Positions 9,750-18,067 of a stretch of DNA of 45,817 nt are shown here, one piece after another. The notes under the pieces were generated by a model. It made no database searches. It was not told where the DNA came from and saw nothing but the letters and a program-made list of their open reading frames with translations. The stretch is from an uncultured Acidobacteriota bacterium. Its GTDB lineage: Bacteria; Acidobacteriota; Terriglobia; Terriglobales; Acidobacteriaceae. The stretch spans positions 1 through 45,817 of the forward strand of contig CAILAZ010000242.1 of the NCBI GenBank assembly GCA_903832295.1, given 5' to 3'. Numbering within the stretch: position 1 is the first letter of the stretch; every line of letters begins with the position of its first letter. The position numbers and the translations under genes are program-made.

Positions 9750-10337
9750 CTACTGAATCGCTGAGCGCGACTGAACTCCGTCTGGCACGTGGAAGTGGAC
9801 CGGTGAGGCGCAGGCGTCGCATTCGGCAGTGTTCGCGCCGGCAGGGAGGGGAGTGGCGACTGGGAAGGTCCGGAGACAGGATGAGCAGGTGACGGCAATG
9901 TAGTTTGCCTTGTTGATTGGAATCCAGACCGCAGGCTTGACGCGTGATTCCGTATGCGGGCGGGTGGGGAGTTCCTCGAGCAGACCGGTGATTTTCAGAA
10001 AGAGCTGCGACATGGAGAACTGACCTTTTTCGAAGAAAGCATCGGCAAGCACGCTGTCCGGGATATCCGTACCTGAGAATGCTCCGCTGATTGCGATGGT
10101 GGGAATACTGGGGAAGCGTTTACGGACGATGGAAAGGAACTCAAAGCCGCTCATGTTGGGCATCTGGAGATCAGAGATGATCACGTCAGGGGGCGCTTGT
10201 TTCAGCGCGGTGAGACCGCCGAATCCGTCCGATGCACAGTGCACCTCGTAGCCCTGTAGTTCGAGAATCGCCTTGGCCATGGCGGAGATTTGGTCGTCGT
10301 CATCAACGACGAGGATTCGATAACGGAACGGGCTCAT
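9750..10337 (-). CDS. Response regulator: receiver domain plus C-terminal zinc ribbon
   Basis: 195 residues from ATG 10337; a longer frame to 10394 runs into the upstream palindrome and lacks conserved residues. Residues 6-125 are a CheY-like receiver: acidic pocket VVDDDD (10-15), phospho-acceptor Asp56 in ISDLQMP, the Ser84 switch position, and Lys104 in FFEKGQF. The C-terminal 70 residues hold CSSC (151-154) and CDAC (173-176), a four-cysteine zinc-ribbon pattern. There is no helix-turn-helix or enzymatic output domain, so output is probably protein-protein, or nucleic-acid contact through the ribbon. No histidine kinase lies beside it. It is divergent from the B12-binding pair at 10622. 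Confidence 0.85.
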   Translation of the reverse strand: MSPFRYRILVVDDDDQISAMAKAILELQGYEVHCASDGFGGLTALKQAPPDVIISDLQMPNMSGFEFLSIVRKRFPSIPTIAISGAFSGTDIPDSVLADAFFEKGQFSMSQLFLKITGLLEELPTRPHTESRVKPAVWIPINKANYIAVTCSSCLRTFPVATPLPAGANTAECDACASPVHFHVPDGVQSRSAIQ

Positions 10338-10390
10338 GATGGGTATCCCTGCTGGAGTCTCTGCTTTTTGACAGTACACAAGGGCAGAGT

Positions 10391-10410
10391 GCAAAAGTGG
10401 TCACTTTTGC
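10391..10410. promoter_or_regulatory. Perfect 9-bp inverted repeat upstream of the response regulator
   Basis: GCAAAAGTG and CACTTTTGC flank a 2-base centre. The 20-bp dyad begins 53 bases upstream of the response-regulator start and about 210 bases before the B12 genes. Its symmetry and position suit a dimeric repressor or activator site; the cognate protein is unknown. Confidence 0.55.
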
Positions 10411-10621
10411 TCAGATTGAAACATTTCCGGATTGGGGGAAGAAGGGGCTGTGGTGTTTAACTTGGGTGAAAGTACGATGGGAGCGCAAAAGGTTTCGTTA
10501 TTGCAAGGGCTTGAGAGTTGCGAGACAGTAGATGAGAGATCCTGCCTGAGCATTTGTGAGCCTTCATTTTAACTGACAGGATGTTTGGCAGGCTTACCGG
10601 TTTCTCGTCCGACAATCACCG

Positions 10622-11005
10622 ATGACCACTTCTGATATCGCCGAGTTCTTGAGCAAGAACAAGCGGGAGCTCGCCCGTCGCGCGTCCGAGTTGTATTTTG
10701 AGCGGCACCCCGCATTCCGCGAGTGGGAGTCCGGGGTAAAGCACACATTGGAAGACACGGCATATACGTTGGAGTTTCTGGCGTCAGCCATTGAGGTGAA
10801 TTCCCGCGAGGCTTTCACGGAGTATATTGCCTGGCTGTACACGATTCTAAAGTCGCGTAATCTGGATATGACGATGCTTACCGAGAGTCTTGAGGATATT
10901 CGGCAGGTTCTGAGCGAGGAAGCTGCGGAGGTGTCCGCGGCCGCGAATCCCATGCTGGAGGCGGGGCTGTTGTGCGTGGCGCGGAAGAACCGGGAGAACG
11001 CTTGA
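10622..11005 (+). CDS. N-terminal helical module preceding the B12-binding protein
   Basis: 127 residues, predicted all-alpha and soluble. The segment with YIAWLYTILKSRNLDMTMLTE resembles the N-terminal helical domain that precedes cobalamin-binding domains in longer bacterial sensors. The frame ends at 11005, while the B12-binding frame opens at 10972, overlapping by 34 bases in the -1 frame. Either two overlapping, translationally coupled genes encode a two-part sensor, or one ancestral gene has been split by a single-base deletion near 10960-11005. Codon use and composition match across the junction. No close ribosome binding site is seen before the ATG. Confidence 0.65.
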   Translation: MTTSDIAEFLSKNKRELARRASELYFERHPAFREWESGVKHTLEDTAYTLEFLASAIEVNSREAFTEYIAWLYTILKSRNLDMTMLTESLEDIRQVLSEEAAEVSAAANPMLEAGLLCVARKNRENA

Positions 11006-11631
11006 GAATAGAGGAAAGGCGTGCAGCATACCTGAGAGCTTTGCTTGAGGGGGACCGGCCAGCGGCGCTTTGCGCCGTGATGCATGCGCTGGATGCGGCA
11101 GACGTGGCGCAGGTGTATGAGGAAGTGATTGCGAGCGCCATGTATGAAGTGGGGAGGATGTGGCAGGAGAATGAGCTTTCTGTTGCGCGGGAACACATTG
11201 CGACTTCCGCGACGGCGTACGTGATGGCCAATGTCTATACACGATGCAGTCCGGCGATGCACGGGAGAGGGAACGCCCTGGTGAGCGGAATGCCCGGAGA
11301 GATGCATCAACTGGGTGTGCAGATGGTGTCTGACATTCTGGACTTCGATGGATGGAGGACCTGGTCGCTGGGTACGGACCTGTTGCGGCAGGGGATTCTG
11401 GCGGCGATTGAAGAGCACGGCGCCACGGTGGTGGGATTGTCGGCGACGCTGCTGCCGAGCGTGAAGGAGCTGAGGCTGCTGGTTGGCGAAATCAAGGAAG
11501 CATTTCCGGAGACGCGGGTCATGGTTGGGGGAGCGCTGGTGTCGAGGAAGTTCGTGGATCCGATCGCGTTCGGGGCGGACGCGGCAGTAGTTTCCCTGGT
11601 GGCGGCTCGCGAGTTGGCTCGGGGATGGTGA
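10972..11631 (+). CDS. Cobalamin (B12)-binding protein with photoreceptor-type W-x9-EH motif
   Basis: 219 residues from GTG 10972. The N-terminal half is a B12-binding-2 helical cap: AAYLRALLEGDR, then VYEEVIASAMYEVGRMW. The Trp of GRMW is followed nine residues later by Glu-His (SVAREH), the W-x9-EH signature known from CarH-type adenosylcobalamin photoreceptors. The C-terminal Rossmann-like domain starts with EMHQLGVQMVSDI, giving ExHxxG in place of the usual DxHxxG, with the axial-ligand His kept, followed by ATVVGLSATL and VMVGGALV. There is no DNA-binding domain, so it resembles stand-alone short B12 proteins such as AerR. No methyltransferase or mutase partner is near. The B12-binding call is firm; light sensing is inference. 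Confidence 0.82.
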   Translation: MRGAEEPGERLRIEERRAAYLRALLEGDRPAALCAVMHALDAADVAQVYEEVIASAMYEVGRMWQENELSVAREHIATSATAYVMANVYTRCSPAMHGRGNALVSGMPGEMHQLGVQMVSDILDFDGWRTWSLGTDLLRQGILAAIEEHGATVVGLSATLLPSVKELRLLVGEIKEAFPETRVMVGGALVSRKFVDPIAFGADAAVVSLVAARELARGW

Positions 11632-11653
11632 ACGATGACTGGGAGACGCTCTG

Positions 11654-11676
11654 GACCGCCCGTGCGCGGTCTTTAC
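11654..11676 (+). terminator. Intrinsic terminator after the B12-binding gene
   Basis: A 6-bp stem GACCGC/GCGGTC with a six-base loop is followed by TTTACT, 22 bases past the B12 gene stop. The stem is short and the T run weak, so termination may be partial. Confidence 0.5.
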
Positions 11677-11777
11677 TATTTAGGGCTGGAGCCTTGAGCA
11701 GATGCCCTGAGTAGCGGGCGCGTGAGATAATTCATAGGTTTATGGAATGGAATTTGCGGCAGGCTGGGGAGTGGTGG

Positions 11778-12683
11778 ATGCGCCGATTGTTTATGTGTGT
11801 CGTTTTGCTGGTGGTAGGTTGCAGGGCGCAGAGTCCCGGTAATGCCGAGCAGGATCGCAGGATCGAGAAGCAGTTTCGATCCACGTTCAACGTGCCCGCG
11901 TACGTGGATATTTCGGTGGGAGACCGAAAGCCAAGCAAAGAGTTTGCAGGGTACACGGACCTGGTGATGAAGATCTCCTACAACGGACAGTCCCAGACCC
12001 GGCAACTGCTGCTGAGCGCGGACGGAAAGACGTTGATGTCCGTGGTGAAGATGGACCTGACGCGCGATCCCCTGGCCGAGGTTATGGCAAAGATGGATTT
12101 GACGGGACGCCCGGTGCGCGGCAACCGGGACGCGAAGGTCACGGTTGTGGTGTATGACGATTTCCAGTGTCCGTATTGCTCAAAGATGCACCAGACGCTG
12201 AATGACGTGCTGAAGAGCTATGGCGACCGGATCAAGGTGATCTACAAGGATTATCCGCTGGTGCAGATTCATCCGTGGGCGGAGCGGGCGGCGATTGATT
12301 CGGGCTGCCTGGCGAAACAGAGCGATAGCGCGTATTGGGATTTTGCCGACTACGTCCATGCCAATCCCCAGCAGATCAAGGGTGACAAGCGCCCCTTGTC
12401 GGGTCAACTGGCCGAGGTGGACAAGATCGCACTCGAAGCGGGAGGCCGGCACTCCGCAGACGCGGTAGCGCTGAAGAGCTGCCTGGATGCTCAGTCGAAG
12501 ACAGGATTGGACGCGAGCGTGAAAGAGGCAGAGACACTGGGCGTGGAAGCAACTCCGGCAGTGTTCATCGATGGAATGAAGCTCGACGGCGCGATTCCTG
12601 AAGAGGAGTTTCGGTCAGTGCTCGACAAGGAATTGAAGAGCGCGGGAGTGACCGCTCCGGCGAAGGCTGCGCCGGGGCTGTAG
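11778..12683 (+). CDS. DsbA-like thioredoxin-fold lipoprotein
   Basis: 301 residues from ATG 11778, chosen because GGGGAG lies six bases upstream and the signal peptide begins there; an ATG at 11742 would add 12 residues. The lipobox LVVGC ends at Cys15, predicting a lipid-anchored periplasmic protein. An uncharacterised N-terminal domain (about 20-105) precedes a DsbA/thioredoxin-like domain with the redox motif CPYC (131-134, in DDFQCPYCSKMH) and the cis-proline segment VEATPAVFIDG. It should act as a thiol oxidase or isomerase on exported proteins. It lies 75 bases before a SurA-like lipoprotein on the same strand, consistent with a periplasmic folding pair. Confidence 0.88.
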   Translation: MRRLFMCVVLLVVGCRAQSPGNAEQDRRIEKQFRSTFNVPAYVDISVGDRKPSKEFAGYTDLVMKISYNGQSQTRQLLLSADGKTLMSVVKMDLTRDPLAEVMAKMDLTGRPVRGNRDAKVTVVVYDDFQCPYCSKMHQTLNDVLKSYGDRIKVIYKDYPLVQIHPWAERAAIDSGCLAKQSDSAYWDFADYVHANPQQIKGDKRPLSGQLAEVDKIALEAGGRHSADAVALKSCLDAQSKTGLDASVKEAETLGVEATPAVFIDGMKLDGAIPEEEFRSVLDKELKSAGVTAPAKAAPGL

Positions 12684-12758
12684 AATTCACAGTAGTGTGA
12701 TTGGCTTGGAACAGAGCGCCGGACGTGTGGCTGTGAAGCTGGATTGGTTTGTGAAGTG

Positions 12759-13847
12759 ATGGATTTGCAGAGTTGGAGGAAACTCGATTTGAATCGCAAG
12801 AGGAACGTAGTAGGGGCGGCGCTGCTGGCAATGTGCGCGTTGGCCCTGTTTGCAACGGCGGGATGCAAAGGCCAGGGCGCCGGCAGCGATGTGATGGCGC
12901 GGGTCAATGGACGCAAGGTTCTGCGCACAGAGGTCGAAAAGTATTACCGCAATCAAACTGAGGGACAACAGCCACCTTCGACCGAACAGGCACAGAGTTT
13001 GCGGCTCAGTATTCTGCGTGAGCTGATTGAGAACGAGATTCTTCTGCAGAGAGCGGAAAAGCTGGGGTTGCTGGCGACCGACGAGGAAGTGGACCTGAAG
13101 CTGGGCGAGATTCGCGCTCCGTTTACCAAGGAAGAATTTGACGCAAGGCTGAAGGAGCGCGGCATTACGCTGGAGGACTTCAAGCGCGACCTGCGCCGCT
13201 CGATCACGGTGGAGAAGGTGCTGAACAAGGAGATCACGTCGAAGATCAACATCAGCGACGGCGATATCTCGAACTACTACAACCAGCACAAAGCCGAGTT
13301 CAACCTGATTGTGCCGCAGTATCACCTGGCGCAGATCCTGGTAACGACGCAGCCCAGCCCGCAGGTGCGCAACCTGAAGAATGACAAGGCGCAGAACGAT
13401 GGCGAGGCGAAGAAGAAAGTCTCCATGCTGCTGAACCGGCTGGAGAGCGGTGAGGATTTTGCCACCGTCGCCATGAATTACAGCGAGCAGCCGGATACTT
13501 CGGCTACGGGCGGAGACCTTGGATTCATTCCAGAGAACTCATTGCAGGGCGACAAGCAGGCCTACGAAGCGATCAATAAGCTGAAGCCGGGACAGTTTAC
13601 GCCCCCGCTTCCGGCTGCAGACAGCGGCACGCACCAGGTGTTCGGCTATCGGATCATCAAGCTGATCTCCAAGGAGCCGGCGGGACAACGCGAGCTGAAT
13701 GATCCTCGGGTGCAGCAGGCGATTCGCGAGCAGTTGCGCGACCGCAGGGAACAGCTGCTGAAGAGCGCCTACTATGAATCGCTGCATAATAGCGCTTCGA
13801 TTGAGAACTACCTTGCGGACCAGATTTTGAAGGCCAGCGGACAGTAA
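12759..13847 (+). CDS. SurA/PpiC-like peptidyl-prolyl isomerase lipoprotein
   Basis: 362 residues from ATG 12759. A basic N terminus, hydrophobic core and lipobox ATAGC (Cys36) predict lipid anchoring in the periplasm. Residues about 48-180 match a SurA N-terminal chaperone domain (VMARVNGRKVLRTEVEKYYR; LRELIENEILLQRAEKLGL). A parvulin rotamase domain follows (about 190-310) with YHLAQILVTT, GEDFATVAMNYSEQP and GGDLGFI. It probably folds or escorts outer-membrane proteins. A strong hairpin terminator follows the stop. Confidence 0.9.
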   Translation: MDLQSWRKLDLNRKRNVVGAALLAMCALALFATAGCKGQGAGSDVMARVNGRKVLRTEVEKYYRNQTEGQQPPSTEQAQSLRLSILRELIENEILLQRAEKLGLLATDEEVDLKLGEIRAPFTKEEFDARLKERGITLEDFKRDLRRSITVEKVLNKEITSKINISDGDISNYYNQHKAEFNLIVPQYHLAQILVTTQPSPQVRNLKNDKAQNDGEAKKKVSMLLNRLESGEDFATVAMNYSEQPDTSATGGDLGFIPENSLQGDKQAYEAINKLKPGQFTPPLPAADSGTHQVFGYRIIKLISKEPAGQRELNDPRVQQAIREQLRDRREQLLKSAYYESLHNSASIENYLADQILKASGQ

Positions 13848-13862
13848 GAGCGTTGAGTTGCG

Positions 13863-13890
13863 AAACGCCCGGCCGAGGCCGGGCGTTTTG
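13863..13890. terminator. Bidirectional intrinsic terminator
   Basis: A 9-bp G+C-rich stem (ACGCCCGGC/GCCGGGCGT) with loop CGAG is flanked by an A-run on the left and a T-run on the right. It lies between the convergent SurA-like gene and the biotin carrier gene and should stop transcription from both sides. Confidence 0.85.
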
Positions 13891-13911
13891 TATTGCCGCG
13901 AACGAGACGGA

Positions 13912-14412
13912 CTACTCGACGATGACGAGGAGATCCCCGGCATTGACGGCAGAGCCTTCCTTGACGGCGATTTTGGCGACTTTTCCCTTCTTTGTAGCCT
14001 TGATCTCGTTCTGCATCTTCATGGCTTCAACCACAACGAGCCCCTGGCCGGCTTCGACTTCATCGCCTTCCGCGGCAATGACGCGCACAATCTTCCCGGG
14101 CATGGGGGCGAGGATTTTAGCAGGTCCGGCCTCGTGTCCGGCCGCGGCTCGACGGCTGCGCAGCGAGCGCGGGTCGCGGACTTCTGCGAGGAAGCGCTCA
14201 GAGCCGACGATGATGTGAGTTTCGCCGAGCAGCGAATATTCGCGCTTGGCCTCATAGTTGCGGCCATTGTGAATGATGGAGAGCACGTCACGGGCGGTCA
14301 TGGCGACGTCGAGCGCGAAGTGTTCGCCATCGACGGTGGCTTCGTATCCCTTGCTGGCGCGCTCGAGCTCAATCTGGTGCGAGTGACCATCGATCAGGAC
14401 TTCGTATTTCAT
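13912..14412 (-). CDS. Acyl-CoA carboxylase biotin carboxyl carrier subunit
   Basis: 166 residues. The C-terminal biotinyl domain (about 97-166) carries EAMKMQNE with biotin attachment at Lys132, preceded by LAPMPGKIVRV. The N-terminal 90 residues resemble the linker or BT-like region of acyl-CoA carboxylase carriers rather than the Pro/Ala-rich linker of canonical AccB. Its ATG overlaps the accC stop (ATGA), giving translational coupling. No carboxyltransferase gene is in the window, so the acyl-CoA substrate (acetyl, propionyl or methylcrotonyl) stays open. Confidence 0.88.
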   Translation of the reverse strand: MKYEVLIDGHSHQIELERASKGYEATVDGEHFALDVAMTARDVLSIIHNGRNYEAKREYSLLGETHIIVGSERFLAEVRDPRSLRSRRAAAGHEAGPAKILAPMPGKIVRVIAAEGDEVEAGQGLVVVEAMKMQNEIKATKKGKVAKIAVKEGSAVNAGDLLVIVE

Positions 14413-15962
14413 CGGACCCCCTCATTGCGAGCGGCGGTTTTCCAGCCACTGGGTTTCGTTCCGCCATTTTCGGTGGTGACGGCCGTGCGCGGCGTGGCGG
14501 CGTGCAGACCATCGTCATTACGTGCGGGCTGGGCGCCAGGCGCCGGTTGCTGGGCAAAGATGGCGGCGGCGAGGGCAACGATGGGAACGCGGCGCGCGGT
14601 GCGCTCATCTCCGACGGTGGGCTCCTTCAGCAGGCGGTCGAGGAATCCTGTATCGACGCGCCCGGCCTGGAAGTCCGGATGAAGGAGAATGCGGCGGAAG
14701 AGCGAGATGTTGGTCTTGATTCCGCCGATGAAGTACTCGGCGAGAGCACGGCGCAGGCGGTTAATGACCTGGGTGCGGTCTTCTCCGTAGGCGATGAGCT
14801 TGGCGAGAAGTGGATCGTAGTCGAGCGGAACCACCCAGCCCTCATACATGCCGCTGTCCCGGCGGATGCCGGGGCCGGAGGGAGAGATGAGGCGGGTGAT
14901 GCGTCCCGGTGAGGGGAAGAAGCTGTTGTCGGGATCCTCGGCATAGACGCGAAGTTCAATGGCGTGGCCGCGGAGGACGATATCCTCCTGCTTGATGGGG
15001 AGCGGCTCTCCGGCAGCGACGCGGAGCTGGAGCTGGACGAGGTCGATTCCGGTGACCATCTCGGTGACCGGGTGCTCGACCTGGAGGCGGGTGTTCATCT
15101 CGAGGAAGTAGAAGTTCTTCTGGGCGTCCACCAGGAACTCGACGGTTCCGGCGTTGACATAGTTGGCGGCTTTGCCAACCTGGACGGCAACCTCTCCCAT
15201 GCGGCGGCGCATGTCGGGATCGACGAAGGAGCAGGGTGCTTCTTCCAGAACCTTCTGGTGGCGGCGCTGTACGCTGCACTCGCGCTCGGCGAGGTAGATC
15301 ACGTTGCCGTGGGTGTCGCCGAAGATCTGCATTTCGACGTGGCGCGGGCTCTCGATGAACTTCTCGATGTACACCTCAGAGTCCCCAAAGGCGCGCTGGG
15401 CTTCGCTCTGCGTGGTTTCCAGGGCGGAGGTGAGCTCTTTGGCGCTGGTGACCATGCGCATGCCCTTGCCACCGCCGCCGGCTGAGGCCTTGAGCATGAC
15501 GGGGTAGCCGATCTTCTCGGCGACTTCGAGGGCCTCGGCGGCGCTCTTCAGGCCAGTGTCGGTTCCGGGGACGAACGGAACGTTGGCCTTCTTCATGTTC
15601 TGGCGGGCCTTGGTCTTGGAGCCCATCATCTCCATGGATTCGGGCGAGGGGCCGATGAATACGATTCCAGCCTCGCGGCAGGCGCGGGCAAACTTGGCGT
15701 TCTCGGAGAGGAATCCATAGCCGGGATGGATGGCTTCCGCACCGCTGCGCCGGGCGGCTTCGAGGATTTTGGGAATGTTGAGGTAGGACTCGGAAGCCTG
15801 GGCGGGGCCGAGGTATTCGCAGAGGTCTGCCTTGCGAACGTGCAGGGCACGTCGATCTACATCCGAGTACACCGCAACTGACTCGATGCCCATTTCGCGA
15901 CAGGCACGAATGACGCGAACCGCGATCTCGCCGCGGTTGGCTATCAGGATTCGTTTAAACAT
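14409..15962 (-). CDS. accC: Biotin carboxylase subunit of an acyl-CoA carboxylase
   Basis: 517 residues. It carboxylates the biotin of the carrier protein using ATP and bicarbonate. N-terminal FKRILIANRGEIAVRVIRAC, the ATP-grasp glycine loop ASAGGGGKGMRMV, EKFIESPRHVEMQIFGD, ECSVQRRHQKVLEEAP, EFLVDAQKNFYFLEMNTRLQ and HAIELRVYAEDP are all in place. Residues past about 455 form a poorly conserved Ala/Pro-rich tail, longer than in bacterial AccC but common in acyl-CoA carboxylase subunits. It overlaps the biotin carrier gene by 4 bases. A 187-base spacer separates it from the TPR lipoprotein gene upstream, so it probably has its own promoter. Confidence 0.94.
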   Translation of the reverse strand: MFKRILIANRGEIAVRVIRACREMGIESVAVYSDVDRRALHVRKADLCEYLGPAQASESYLNIPKILEAARRSGAEAIHPGYGFLSENAKFARACREAGIVFIGPSPESMEMMGSKTKARQNMKKANVPFVPGTDTGLKSAAEALEVAEKIGYPVMLKASAGGGGKGMRMVTSAKELTSALETTQSEAQRAFGDSEVYIEKFIESPRHVEMQIFGDTHGNVIYLAERECSVQRRHQKVLEEAPCSFVDPDMRRRMGEVAVQVGKAANYVNAGTVEFLVDAQKNFYFLEMNTRLQVEHPVTEMVTGIDLVQLQLRVAAGEPLPIKQEDIVLRGHAIELRVYAEDPDNSFFPSPGRITRLISPSGPGIRRDSGMYEGWVVPLDYDPLLAKLIAYGEDRTQVINRLRRALAEYFIGGIKTNISLFRRILLHPDFQAGRVDTGFLDRLLKEPTVGDERTARRVPIVALAAAIFAQQPAPGAQPARNDDGLHAATPRTAVTTENGGTKPSGWKTAARNEGVR

Positions 15963-16102
15963 GAAGGCGCGCTTCCTTTGGGGAACTTCTTAGGTTGAAG
16001 TGTTGGATATTATCACGCAGAGGACTGGGAACAAAGAGGTTTGCGCGGCTCTGTGTGGGTGCCATGGAGGCGCGCGGCGTGGCGGAAGCCGGGAGACGAG
16101 AA

Positions 16103-16124
16103 CGGCCTCTCCGGGGAGAGGCCG
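16103..16124 (-). terminator. Hairpin downstream of the TPR lipoprotein gene
   Basis: A 9-bp stem (CGGCCTCTC with GAGAGGCCG) lies 26 bases past the TPR gene stop. In the minus direction it is followed by TTCTCGTCTC, a weak T-rich run. It probably ends the tonB-exb-TPR transcript before accC. Confidence 0.5.
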
Positions 16125-16149
16125 ATTGTGGTGCGAAGGAGCCGGGAAG

Positions 16150-16965
16150 CTATTTCTGTGCCGGCTGATCCATGACGATTCCGCCTGGGCTCTGCTTGTT
16201 CGCCTTTTCCTTCTTGGTTGCGATGGTCTTGTCCACCCATCCATCAGCAGCCTTGAGGTCGGCGTCGTGGGCCCCTGCATTATCGCATTCGTAGTCGGCG
16301 CGCTCGCGGTACATCAGGTTCATGTAGGCCATGGCGTCGTCATAGTCCTGGCGAAGCTGGAGAGCCTTGTTGAGAAGGCCGATGCCCTCTTCCACCACCG
16401 GAGTGTTGTGTGTTTTGACCAGCTCGCAGACTTTCTTGTCCTTGAGAGCGTCATTGGGCTTCATACCAAGCTTGTTGCGTTCTTCCTGACGGAACTTGTA
16501 GGCCTGGGTCCAGTCGATGAAGGCAACGGAGTAGTAGGATTCCGGATCGTTTGGATCGATCTGGACAGCCTTGTTGTAGTACTGCTTGGCATCGTCAAAC
16601 TGTTTCTGCTGAAGGTAGAGGTAGGCGATTCCCTTGACGGAGTTTACGTTGGCGGGATCGGTACTGAGTACCTTCTTGTATTCTTCGATGGCCTGATCGG
16701 CGAAGCGCTTGTTCTCGGCGGTTTCCGCACCGGGGACATACTGCTGCGCATAGGCCGTGGCGAGATAGATGCGGGCGTTGAGGAGGCTGGGATCAAGGCT
16801 GACAGCAGTCTTGAAGTGCTCGATGGCCTCTTCATAGCGGGCATTCTTATAAGATTGCACACCCTTGTTCAGGTGGTCGCGAGCCTGGAGCTTGGTGCAG
16901 CCGGCAGACGCCAGTACGACGAGAGCGAGGAACAAACCGGCCAGCACGCGTACGATTCTGTTCAT
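16150..16965 (-). CDS. TPR-repeat lipoprotein
   Basis: 271 residues with a signal peptide and lipobox SAGC (Cys at about 23). At least three tetratricopeptide units follow: LNKGVQSYKNARYEEAIEHF near 33, the YKKVLSTDPANVNSVKGIAY segment, and FDDAKQYYNKAVQIDPNDPE. TPR lipoproteins scaffold protein complexes at the outer membrane. It lies 185 bases after the second exbD on the same strand, so it may be an accessory factor of the TonB system; that is inference from position. The last 60 residues are charged and not repeat-like. Confidence 0.82.
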   Translation of the reverse strand: MNRIVRVLAGLFLALVVLASAGCTKLQARDHLNKGVQSYKNARYEEAIEHFKTAVSLDPSLLNARIYLATAYAQQYVPGAETAENKRFADQAIEEYKKVLSTDPANVNSVKGIAYLYLQQKQFDDAKQYYNKAVQIDPNDPESYYSVAFIDWTQAYKFRQEERNKLGMKPNDALKDKKVCELVKTHNTPVVEEGIGLLNKALQLRQDYDDAMAYMNLMYRERADYECDNAGAHDADLKAADGWVDKTIATKKEKANKQSPGGIVMDQPAQK

Positions 16966-17150
16966 TTGATGTCACCTTCCGTTGCCAATCCTGGCCGGGG
17001 TCTGAGGTTATGGGGGAAGCATCGCAACCGAGTGGAGCTTTCCGGGCTGCGCGGCTTCCAACTCCCGCACGTCTGAAGTGCTGGATTTGCGAGGAGGTGG
17101 GAGCGCCGCACAGGCGACGCCCCCGTTTCACTCAAGCTCTCGCAACCCGG

Positions 17151-17582
17151 CTACTGACCGGCTTCGATCTTGGCCGTGATGAGACCTACCTTATCCACAC
17201 CAGCGGCGTGGACTTTGTCGATTACCTGGGCTACGTCGGCGAAGGTGAGATCATCATCACCCTTTACGAACGCAACCTTTTCTGCGCGCAGCTTGAAGAT
17301 GTCTTCCAGCCGGCCCTGGAGTTTGTCGAGTGTAACGTCATCCTGATTAATCTTGATCGAGTTGCCCTTGAGCACCTGGACGACGATGGTACGGTCGTTA
17401 TTGGTGTCATTCTGCTTCTGCGGGTTCTTCGGCGGCTGGGGAACCAGTGCGTCGAGGCCCTTGGGCGTCAGTGGAGTGATCACCATGAAGATGATCAGCA
17501 GCACGAGCAATACGTCGATCAATGGCGTTACGTTAATGTTTGCCTGAGGACCACCGTCCCCGCCACCCATTGCCATTGCCAT
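17151..17582 (-). CDS. exbD: ExbD/TolR-family energy-transducer component (second copy)
   Basis: 143 residues with a single N-terminal transmembrane helix (about 22-42) containing the family signature NVTPLIDVLLVLLIIFMV, including the proton-responsive Asp of PLIDV. The periplasmic C-terminal domain follows. ExbD subunits sit in the ExbB pore and drive TonB. The gene starts 11 bases after the other exbD, with GGAG upstream. ATG repeats at codons 1, 3 and 5 leave the exact start uncertain by a few residues. Two different ExbD copies suggest a mixed ExbD dimer. Confidence 0.9.
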   Translation of the reverse strand: MAMAMGGGDGGPQANINVTPLIDVLLVLLIIFMVITPLTPKGLDALVPQPPKNPQKQNDTNNDRTIVVQVLKGNSIKINQDDVTLDKLQGRLEDIFKLRAEKVAFVKGDDDLTFADVAQVIDKVHAAGVDKVGLITAKIEAGQ

Positions 17583-17593
17583 AGCGGTGTCTC

Positions 17594-18040
17594 CTACTTG
17601 GCCGAAGCCGGTGATTCGAGCGAACCCTGCTTGCGCTCTTCGGTGAGGAGGCCGAGCTGATCCACTCCTGCGGAGCGGACGTCATCGACCACGGCGACAA
17701 CGTCGCCATACTTGGCGCCGGCATCGGCTTTCACAAAGATGCGCTTATCGGATTTGCCCGACAGTTTGTCCTTCACTTTATCGGTCAAGCCTTCGGCGGT
17801 TACGACATCGGAATTGAAGTAGATCTTCCCGTCGCGCATGACGGCCACGATGAGGGAATCTTCCTTGTCGGCCTCGGGCATTTTAATGGGATTATCCGTC
17901 TTGGCCATGTTCACGCTGACACCCTTTTGGAGCATCGGCGTGATCACCATGAAGATAATCAGCAGCACGAGCATCACGTCCACCATGGGGGTGACGTTGA
18001 TGTCCGAGTTTACGCCAGCGACCTTCTTTTTCTTTGCCAT
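17594..18040 (-). CDS. exbD: ExbD/TolR-family energy-transducer component (first copy)
   Basis: 148 residues. The transmembrane signature INVTPMVDVMLVLLIIFMV carries the key Asp. The N terminus is basic (MAKKKK), as expected for the cytoplasmic side. Residues 45-148 form the periplasmic domain and differ from the neighbouring ExbD copy, so the two are not recent duplicates. It starts 27 bases after exbB with a purine-rich AGGGAAG ribosome binding site. Confidence 0.9.
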   Translation of the reverse strand: MAKKKKVAGVNSDINVTPMVDVMLVLLIIFMVITPMLQKGVSVNMAKTDNPIKMPEADKEDSLIVAVMRDGKIYFNSDVVTAEGLTDKVKDKLSGKSDKRIFVKADAGAKYGDVVAVVDDVRSAGVDQLGLLTEERKQGSLESPASAK

Positions 18041-18067
18041 TGCTTCCCTATCTCCGGTGTATCAGAG

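Noticed and set aside
17100-17135. Possible terminator hairpin after the second exbD
   Set aside because: Several mismatches and no T-run in the minus direction.
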